Source: Pratylenchus scribneri (Eukaryota > Nematoda > Chromadorea > Rhabditida > Pratylenchidae). From it: a DNA stretch of 64,000 bases. The DNA lies in contig JAQSEB010000085.1 of the NCBI GenBank assembly GCA_030063045.1, forward strand, positions 496,001 through 560,000. Direction: 5' to 3'. Below are positions 11,220 through 21,100 of this stretch, piece by piece. Under the pieces are notes generated by a model. It searched no databases. It was given only the letters and a program-made list of their open reading frames with translations, and had not been told where the DNA came from. Position numbers and translations under genes: made by a program. How positions within the stretch are numbered: the stretch's first letter is position 1; every line of letters starts with the position of its first letter.

Positions 11220-12583
11220 ATGGATTTCCTCAATTCCCTCTCCGTCCAAATTGCTCATTTATTCAACAAAGAAGATTCGGCATCACTTGGCCAACATGCC
11301 ACTCAGCTTTTTCACCGAATTCTCCACAATGAGGCAGCTCGACTCGATTTTCTCACCCAATTGATGATGGCCACCGCAGCAATGATGTTTTTTGGCCTCA
11401 CATTCCTCGGCTTCCGTGCTTCATATGGCCGCTATTCGCCCGATTCATTTTTGGCAAAGGTAAATTATTAAATTTTACTTAAATTTGAAGTTTAAATTTA
11501 TTTTTTAGTTTGCTGTTCCCGCCCGAATTGCTTGGTTCATCCAAGAAATGCCTTCTCTTCTCATTCCACTTTTGGCAATTTATCAAACTGGTTGGGCAAG
11601 CATTTCGGCACCATCCAAATTGGCACTCTTAATGTTCACTGGACACTATTTTCAACGGTTTTTCATGCATTAAAAGCATTAAAATGTTATTTAAAGGACC
11701 CTAATTTATCCATTCCTCATTCGACATGGCAAACCAACGCCCATCCATTTGTGGTTTTTGGGCATCAGTTTTTGCACTTGGAATGGATATATTCAAGGCT
11801 TTTATCATGCAAAATATGCGCACTATTCCAGCGAACATTTTTGGACATTTGGCAGTTTATTTGGTATAATTCGGAATTTTTAAATCCAAAATTATTCAAT
11901 TTTTCAGGCATTCCCCTCTTCATTATTGGCGCCCTAATCAACCTTCATTCCGACCACATTCTACGGACATTACGAAGAACGGGTGAAAGTGGCTACAAAA
12001 TCCCGTATGGCGGCGCTTTCCAATATGTTTCGGGCGCAAATTTCTTCGGTGAAATTTTGGAATGGATTGGCTACGCCCTTTTTGCGCAGTCCCGAACGGC
12101 ATGGGCATTTGCCATTGTGACGGCGGCGAACACCATTCCAAGGGCCAGACAACATCATCGGTATTCAATTTTTTTAAATTTAATTTAAAAATTGGAAAAA
12201 AATTAAAAATAAATTATATTTTAAAAATCGTTGATTTACAGTTCTGATTCGTACAATTTTTGGCATTTAAATTTTTAAAAAACTGTAAAAATTAATTTGG
12301 GTAATAAATTTTAAAATTACCGAAAATTTTCTGTCGAAAATTTTTTTAAGGTCATATACGGTTTGGTTAAGAATATGACTTATTTGCTCTCCGGAGGACA
12401 AGAATTACGAATAATTCAATATTTTTTGGAAAATTAAAAAGATTAAAAAAATGGAACAAATTTTTGTAATAAAATTAAATTTTAATTAATTTTTATATTT
12501 TCCAAATTTTCAGTTGGTATTTGGATCGATTCAAGGAACAATATCCGGCCGATCGCACTGCCGTCATTCCATTCATTTATTGA
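11220..12583 (+). CDS. Steroid 5-alpha-reductase (3-oxo-5-alpha-steroid 4-dehydrogenase)
   Basis: Five exons (11220-11459, 11509-11657, 11697-11863, 11908-12160, 12514-12583) join in frame to a 292-aa protein, slightly longer than the usual ~255-260 aa because of the N-terminus. Family members are multi-pass ER membrane enzymes that reduce the delta-4 double bond of 3-oxosteroids with NADPH. Diagnostic segments: PARIAWFIQEMPS, GHYFQRTLIYPFLIR, HGKPTP, NLHSDHILRTLR, YKIPYGGAFQYVSGANFFGE and the C-terminal IPFIY. The ATG follows a CCTTTAG acceptor-like site by 14 nt. The next gene starts 320 bp downstream on the same strand, so the two may form an operon. Nematodes do not make sterols but modify dietary ones, so a hormone-processing role is inferred. 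Confidence 0.95.
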
Positions 12584-12903
12584 CCGAGACCAAGGCCAAT
12601 GAAAGAAATTGAACAATTTTTAATATTCGGACATTTTTTTTCAATTTTCCAACTTGCCATTATTTTATTTTATTTCATCGCTCACTTTTTTAATTTACTT
12701 ATAATTTGCAAATTTATTCCATTTTTAAATGGTCTCCCCCCAATTAATTTTTTGAATAAATTTTTTATTCATTAATTTTAAATAATTAAAAATTTTCATT
12801 TTTGACAAAAATATTTTTAACAATTTTCCATTTTTATTTTCTATTTCAATAATTATTTTCAGTTTTTCGACCAAAAAATTTGAATAAAATTAATCCATCG
12901 GAA
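12584..12903 (+). other. Short intergenic region with poly(A) signals and acceptor
   Basis: Holds AATAAA near 12755 for the upstream gene, then ATTATTTTCAG at 12852-12862, about 41 nt before the BCAS2 ATG. The arrangement fits a trans-splice acceptor between two genes of one operon. Confidence 0.4.
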
Positions 12904-14723
12904 ATGTTGGCTTTGCCCTCTACGACATCCAAATCTGATTCGGCTGATGGCTTTGTGCTCGATGCCCTACCGTCGGTTTTTTTTTTTTTGATTATTAAAT
13001 TTTGATAAACATTTTTGGCAATAAAATTGAATAAAATTAATTTTTGGAATCATTTTTTGACAAAAAATTAAAATTTGCAATCATTTTTGGGCAGTTATTT
13101 TGAATAAAAGTTAGTTTTGTAAATAATTTTTTTGTGCATAAATTTGAAAAAATATAAATTATATAAATATTTTCGGGCAAAACATTTAAATAAAAATTAA
13201 ATTTTGTAAATATTTTTTGTGCAAAAAATTTGATAAAAATTTCCCATTTAATTAAAATCTCTTTTGACTGAAAATTTTATACAATTTCAGGTCGAAATTT
13301 TTTTTGAAATTTTTTAAAATTTTCTAAAATTTATTACCCTACTTTTTCAGCTACATTGATGATACAAATTACACGGAAGAACATCGCCAATTGGCATCCA
13401 AGCTGATTGAGGCTGAAATGCGAAAATTTCCAATGACCAAAAATTATTTGCGCAATTTGCCCGAACCTGACTATGAAAAATTCCTCACACCTCGGCTCAT
13501 TGAATATCAACGGCAAATTGCCAATAAAGAGGTTGGAATTATTTTAATTTTGGCGGGAAAATTTGGAAAAAAATTTAAAAATTTTCGATTCCAAAATTAA
13601 AAAAAAATCCCAAAAAATTAACGATATAAAATATTGGAAAAAAAAATTTTAAATTTCCAATACCTAAAAATTTGAAAAAAATTTCAAATTACTAAAAATT
13701 TAAAAAATTTCCAATTCCAAAAATTTGAAAAAAAAATTTTTTAAAAATTTCCAATTCCTATATTGCAAAAAAATTAAATAATTTCCAATTATAAAACTTC
13801 AAAAAATTTTTTTTCCGATTCCAAAAATTTTTAAAAAATAATAAATTTCCCCTCCTTTTAAAGGAAATCCCAAAAATGGATTTACTCCGCTATGAAGTGC
13901 CCCAACCGGGCAGAGCCGGCACCAAAACGGCTTGGAAGGCGGCCATCGAAAATTGCAAAGCACAGCTGGGCAATTTGTCATTGCGAAAAATCAATTTGGA
14001 ATTATTGGACGAATTTGGTGGGTCAAAATTATTATTTAAAAATTGGAAATTAAATAAAATAAAAATTAAATTTTAAATTAGAAATTTTATTGGAAAATTT
14101 TTTATTTAATATTTCAGGACCCGAAGCATATTTACAATCCAATAATCAGCTGAAGAGTCAAGTGGAACGGGATGAGGCCGAATTATACAAGGTGGGCAAA
14201 AATTGATCAGATTAATGAACAAAAAATGGCACAAAAATGGAAGAAAAAATAAATAAAAAATGCACAAAATAACAAAAATTAAAAATCGAAGAATTCAAAA
14301 TTTTTTAATTTCTTAACCCTCGGAATAATTTTTTAAAATATAATAAAAAAATAATTACTTCAACAAAAATTTATAAAATAACCAAAAATCCATAGAAAAA
14401 TTCAAACATTTTCCTTCCATAATTTCTCAATATTTTTTTAATTTTTTAAATTGAAAATTTAAAAATTAACAAAAAAATCCTTCAAAAATCATAAATTTCA
14501 CACTTTTTTGCAGCTTCGAACCAAATTGTACGAGTTGAATTCGCGTCGAAAGAGAACCCAAACGGAGGCTGGCACAAAATTGACTGCTTTGGGCCAATCA
14601 TGGGTGGAATTGGTGACCAAAAATGCCGGATTGGAAGTGGCCATCACCAATGCGGAATCGGAAATACGCGCAATGGCCAAAAGGCTGAAAGTTGAGCCGG
14701 GATTGACGCAGAAAAAAGAATGA
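12904..14723 (+). CDS. bcas2: BCAS2/SPF27 pre-mRNA splicing factor
   Basis: Five exons (12904-12971, 13351-13531, 13864-14017, 14118-14191, 14514-14723) give 228 aa, close to the ~225 aa of animal BCAS2. The family is a subunit of the Prp19/NineTeen complex of the spliceosome in the nucleus. Diagnostic features: DALPYIDD near the N-terminus, followed by a Glu-rich helix and TKNYL, a Tyr/Arg-rich middle (RYEVPQPG), and a long C-terminal coiled coil (TKLYELNSRRKRTQTEAGTK). The first donor is fixed as the GT at 12972 because only this keeps DALPY in frame with exon 2; the later poly-T stretch is intron. Introns are very A/T-rich and up to 379 bp. Confidence 0.95.
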
Positions 14724-14883
14724 GGAAAATTGGAAAATTAATTGAATTTATTTTTTATTTTTTACTCGAATAAATGTGAAAAAAAATTTTTATTTCTTTG
14801 GGCTTCTTTTATAAAATAAAAATTATTCCCTGAATAAATTTGTCTAAAAATATAAAAATTTTACCCAAAAATATGTGGAAAAA

Positions 14884-15001
14884 GCTTACGACACCCCCGA
14901 TTCCCAGGACGTCTCCGTTCCAAGTACTAAGGGGGCCCAGCGTTGCTTAACTTGCCAGATCGGACGGGATGGCGTGCATTCAACGCGGTATGGTCGTAAG
15001 C
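14884..15001 (-). rRNA. 5S ribosomal RNA
   Basis: The minus strand reads GCTTACGACCATACCGCGTT at the 5' end and ends GGGTGTCGTAAGC, so the terminal 5'/3' stem is intact. The strongly conserved core AATGCACGCCATCCCGTCCG, the TCTGGCAAGTTAAGCAACG segment and the TTAGTACTTGG segment are all present; length is 118 nt. Immediately downstream on the minus strand is TTTTT, a Pol III terminator. A single copy lies between the 3' ends of BCAS2 and the TRPV gene rather than in a tandem array. Confidence 0.97.
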
Positions 15002-15193
15002 GATTGGGTGGTAATGGGAATGGATATTTAAAGAGGGAAAGAGAGAAAGGAAATGAAAGGGGAATTGGTTGGGAGAATGAGAGAAAAATTGAAAGGGTCA
15101 TTGAAACAAATTTACTAAAATCTTTCAAAGGGTTTAATTTAAATTAAAAATTTAATTCCATTTAATTCTATCAATTTAATATCTTCATTCGAA

Positions 15194-18100
15194 TCATTTT
15201 GGTGTCAAATAGGAGGTGGCCGGTCGCATTCCACTCTTTCGTCCCTCCCGATTCATTGCGTCCTTAAAGATTTCAATTATTTAAAAAGTAATTTCATTCT
15301 TCATCAGTAATACCTTCAATTTGCGTTTCAAAATCATCTTCTTCTCCTCTCGAACGGCATTCGCCTGTTGCTCCTTTCGAAGGCGTTCCGCCTCCGAATC
15401 CAATTCAATCTTAAGTGAAATTTTCCATTAATTCCGTTTAAAATAACGTGAGCCTACCTTCCGGCTAACCACAAATGCCCTCTTTCGTTTATCCGTACCA
15501 ATTGGCCGTGAATAGCCCAGCATGGCCATCAGCCGGGCCTTTGGATTTATGGACAATTCAATCATCAAAATCACTTGAGCCCACTGTAAATTTACTTTTA
15601 GAATATTTTTTTGCTTATAAGGAAATGAATTCCAAAGAAATGCCAGCGAAATAGGACATTTCATTACGACCTCAGTACCTGGGCCCGTTCTATTGGCCAT
15701 AACTCAACAAGGAAGCAACCAATTCAGGAAGGCGATATGCTATTTGAAAGCCCTAAATGTCCTCTAAAAAGTGGCATAACTAATTTTTGAAAATTTAAAA
15801 CAATTTTAAAATAAGCGGCTTTCCTTGGAAAATTTGGGTTTATTATACTTAAAGACATTTAACTTTTTAAAAAAAAGGAAAAATTTTATAAATATTTTAT
15901 AGCCACTTTTTAGAGGACTTCCAGGGCTTTCAAATGATATATTGCCTTTCCAGATTGGCCATTGCCTCGCGGAACTATACACATAAGAATGAGATGGAAG
16001 TACTGTTGAAAGTTGCCTGACTTGAACGATATTTCCTAATAAGGACATATTCCCCCATTTTTTTTTTGCTTGCCTGTCGTTTCCACTCCTTTTGCGTGGC
16101 ATAAATCATTTCATAGGTTCGGGTCATCATGGCGATCAGCAAATTGAACTGCATCAAACTTACGAACATTTCGTAGATAAAGAATAGAATCTGTGATTAA
16201 TTAATAATTGAATAAATATTTTTATTCTATGCAAAACTTGCCTTTCCAATCAATGACATTGTGGGTGCTGAAATTTAGGGGATAGTCATGAGAAAATTAG
16301 CTAATTTATTCTCTTTTTTGATATCAAAATTTCCCTCTAAATTTAAATTGCCATTTTCGATATTTATGTCCACATGAAACTTAGAAATTGTTCCGGACAT
16401 ATCCCGGACCTTTAGTTGGGCAATTTCGGAAATTTCGATTTCTAAACTTTGTACAGATTTGAAAATTTACTCAATCGACACGATATAGGTCAATTTAGTC
16501 TTTGAAATTTCAATCTGTTATGATTTCAAAATTGCCCAGCTGAAAATTTGGACTTAATAAGGAAATACCTTCCAAGATTGTTTTGCAACATTTTAAACCC
16601 CGAAATTCCTTATAAATCCCATTAATTAATTTACGCTGAAATAGAAAATATTAATCGAAGGTACCTTGACAAGTGCTCAAATCCTTGTAGAATGTTTGAT
16701 ATTCGCCGGTGGTCATAATGAAGAGGCGGAGAATGGCCTCGAATGGATTGTTCACAATATTCTTCTGACTATCGTTTTCATTTGTTGCATTGTTCTCTCG
16801 TATGTAAATGTTTCGTGCCCGTTCACAGCCTCTACAATTCAATATTTAAAATGGATAAAAAAATAATATTATAATTCAATAATTTATTGAAAGCTTTCAA
16901 TTCTATGGATTTAAGCAATATTTTACCAAAAAAGATTTTCGTCTTTAGCAAAAATTAGCGTAAATTAGTGGAATCAGAGGCATACCTAAATTACTTTTTT
17001 GGCAAAAACTGAGAGCCGTGTGGAGGCAAAAACTTACCCTAAATCCTCTATTAGAAGCCCATGTGGGCTTATAATTTTCAGAGTTTCCTAGGGTAGGCTT
17101 TTATTAGAGGTTTTAATTTCAAAATCCCTCCATATTTTAACCATTTTCACCTACAAAATTCTTAAAAGTAGGCTTCTACTAGAGGGTGGTCTTCTATGGG
17201 AGGGTTATTTTCTATTATAGGATTTATTGTAGATTACTTTTTTTTGACATAAATCAAAGGAATCAAAAGGAAAATAGATGATTTTTTATTGGTCATTTTC
17301 TTTAAATTTCCAATTAAAATTTGATTTTTCCTCGAGCATTTTCATTCAATTAGGTTCGTACCATAACTTTTCCTATATAAATATAAAATGCAAAAATTGC
17401 TCACCGAAAAACAATGTAGAAGCCTTGAGAGAAGCCGACTAAGAAAATGAAATAGATGAGGAAAAAGCGGAACAAATCCTGCGTGATGATTTTGTAGATC
17501 TATTTAAAGGGCAAAATTAAGACTTGTTAAAACATTGTCAAAAACCATCAAAATGAATGGTCCCACAAATTTGACTGCGCGGCAATAGTACTGAAAAATG
17601 TGAAGGTAATTTGAATGGAAAATCGTTTTAAGGAAATGGAAGCGAACCAACTTGACGCCTTTTGTAATAAATCATCAAGTACTGAACCAACTTTGATGAT
17701 TTCATTATCAAATTAAAGAGCGGACTTTCGGCTATCAAAAGATATTAATTTTATTTAAATTGGTCCAAAATTGTTGGAGTTATGCTCAAAAAAATCACTG
17801 GAAATTTCGTTAATCCACAGTAAAGAGCATTTTAAATGGTTTTTTGGGTACAACTTTATCAATACTGAAGCAATTTAAACAAAATTTTATAATATTGGAT
17901 AGCCAAAAATCTGCTCTTTAATTTGATACTAAAACCATCAAAATTAGTTCAGTTTTTGATCAGTAATTTTAAAGGGCACCAAATTAGGGCTTATCCCATG
18001 GAAATTTACCAAAAAATACAGCGAAATAAAAATGACGGCCGCAATGGAAAACATATTATCGAAAAACAGTAAAGTATCGCCGAAACCGCAGAGGCAACGA

Positions 18101-21100
18101 ATTGGGACGACCCCAATGATGAGAAGCAATCCCACTTTGTGGAATATTTTTGTGGGGAATGACACCTGTGAATATGAATTAATGGATAAAATGAGGAAAA
18201 TTGAATATAAAATGTGGACCAGAATTTGCCACCATCGAACGTGGCCAATGTTGTAAATGTCCAGCAATTCACTGCACAATTGGAAGATGACAATGGCCAG
18301 TGTCAATGGTTCACAAATTAGTCGGGTCTATTAGGGATTAGGGTAAAATTCATTCAAAATTGAATCAAAATGATTAATGGACATTTGAGTTTTGGGCCAC
18401 ATTGTTTTACCTATAGCTTAGCGAGGCATTAGCCAAATTTAGAAGGCGATATTCTGTTTGAAAGCCCAAAGTATTCTCTACAAAATTATTTTTAAAGCAC
18501 GAATTCAAGCCTTAAGCAAAATTACATCTCTTTTTTGAATGAAATAAACTCGAATTTTTGATGAAAGCCGCTTATTTTAAGCCAATAGCTCAGTGAGGCT
18601 ATAACCAATTTAGAAAAGCAACATATCATTAGAATGCCCAAAGTGTCCTCTACAATTTGGCCTAATTACATAAATTTTATAAAATTCTTTTTTAAAAAAT
18701 TATATGTCTTTGAGTGCAATAAACCAAATTGTTTGCGGAAAAGCCGCTTATTTTACAAATTGTTTTAATATTTTCTAAAAATTAGAAAAGCTAATTTTTA
18801 GAGGGTATTTAGGGTTTTAAAATGGCATATTGCCTTTCAGAATTGGTTGCTTCCTTGTTGAGCTATTGGCCAAAAGAATGACCCAGGAATTCAATCGTTG
18901 CATTGTTTTGGAATCAATAATGCCTCTTTATGTTTTAATAATACCGTAAATATTCTTTTAGTACCTCACTCCCTAATATAATTCTCCATTGGGTATTAAA
19001 AGAATATTTATTAAAGAATATATATTTCTCATGTGTCCCATTTAAAACTCACATAGCCTTTCCATTGAAACCGTTTATAGTTCCAAAGATGGCAACTTGT
19101 TTTCTCAAAATATTCATTGCCTGTAATTTTCAGTCAAATTTAAAAAAAAAAAACAATTTTCCATGCCAAATAGTCCAAAAAATGCACCGCTTTCATTATT
19201 TTCTGGTTTTGTGGCCTCTAACATAATTGAAGTGTTCGTCGCCACTTCCCCTTCAAAGGAAATGATGCCACCGGTGATGACGGAGGTGGTGGCCGAAAAT
19301 GGCCGTGTCATGAAGGCCAACGTGAAAATGGCATAGAAAATGAAGAAGCCAAAAAATGAGAGATACCAACTGTAAATTTTAATGGATTAAATTGGCATTC
19401 CTTTGTTCTATTGGGAACAGTCTAACTTGGTGCCGTTTAAAATAAATCACAAAGAAGTGAACCAATTGTGGTGGTTTTGGTATAAAATTAAAGGGCAGAC
19501 TTTTGGCTATCTAATAATATTAATTTTGTTTAAATTTATTCAGAATTTTTGGAGTTATGCTCATTTTCCACAGAAAATTTTGCTAAAAATAATTAGTAAA
19601 AGTCATCTTAAAAATTGGGGCAAAATTCCATAAATTATGAACCAATTTTGATGATTTTAGTATCAAATTAAAGAGAAGACTTTTGGCTATCAAATGATAT
19701 TAATTTTGTTTAAATTTATTCAGAATTAATGAAGTTTTATGATCAAAAAAAAAACCACTGACAACTATAATAAATCCATAATAATTGTCAATTTAAATAT
19801 GAGCATAACTCCAAAAATTCTGAACCAATTTAAATAAAATTAATATCATTGGATAGCCAAAAGTTTGCTCTTTAATTTGATACTAAAATTATCAAAATTG
19901 GTTCAGACATTGATGAGTTATTTTAAATGGCACAAAGTTGAGTTTTGGCACCCCTTCCTATATGTACAGTATGCTCTACCTACCGTCTCTTTGCAAATGC
20001 TTCCCATTTTGCCTCGAGCAAATCCTCCAAAAGTCCATCCAACATTTCCAAATGTTGTTGACTGTCACCGTAAACGACCAAATAAAGGGCTGATTTCTCA
20101 TTTAAATCGCCGGTTTCCTCGTCGATTGTGTCAATTTTGGCCAATGGATAGGCGATTGAGGAGGCCTTACAAATATTTATTTTGGCATGGATTAAATAGA
20201 TTTTTGTGTGAATTAAATAATTAATTTAATTGTCCGTAAATAGTAAAGTGGTTTAGCGTCGGTTACGGTTTCAAAAAATCGACGAAATTAAAATTCGAAA
20301 CTGGGAAACCGAAAACCACATTTTCAAAAAACCAATAATTGCTTAATCCCGGTTTAAAACCGATTTTGAATTACACTAATACTATTAAAATAGTCCAAAT
20401 TAAAAGAATATTTAATTCTACTCGCCTGTCCATAATCCCAAAGGTATTCGCTTTCCAATTGTAAAATCTGATTGAACATCTTTTTCTTGGCCAATTTTGC
20501 TGCCAATGTCAATGGGGTCAAATTTTGCTTGTTTAACTATGGGAGGAGGGCATTCATTATAAAATAAAAAAAAGCGAAGGACCAATTGAAGTCGACCGCC
20601 CGTGTCATAGACCAATTTGAGCATTTCCATGTTCTCATGGATCACTGTCATATGGAGGCATGCTAAGCAAGGGATGTTATATTTTTGTGCCAAATTCATC
20701 TCCAACCATTTCCATTTGTGTCCTGCGCATTTGGGTCAGCACGTTTTGCCCGAAGCAGACGGTAACAGTCAAATTGATTTGTGCAAGCAGCAAATGCCAA
20801 TGGATATTCGCCAAAATACATTCGTCTGATTAAAATAAATAAATTTAGAGAAAAAATTGAAATTTCTTACATTTTCCAAAAATTCAATTCATTTTGTTTT
20901 GATATTCTTTTAATAATAATTCATTTTACTCATATTTAGAACAGATTTTCGAGCCAATTTTAATAATTTTTTTAGAAAACCCGATGATTTCTGATTCTCT
21001 GAATCCAACTTACCGTAAATACTCTTTGGAAATTTCATCTCTAATAATTCCCCATCCTTAACTATGAGGACACGTTTAGCTTCAAGCATGGTGAATTTAA

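Noticed and set aside
12976..13350. Downstream GGTTTTTT as the first BCAS2 donor
   Set aside because: Using it puts exon 2 out of frame (immediate stops); the GT at 12972 gives the conserved DALPYIDD.
14875..15147. 90-codon frame over the 5S rRNA locus
   Set aside because: The sequence is an intact 5S rRNA gene on the other strand.
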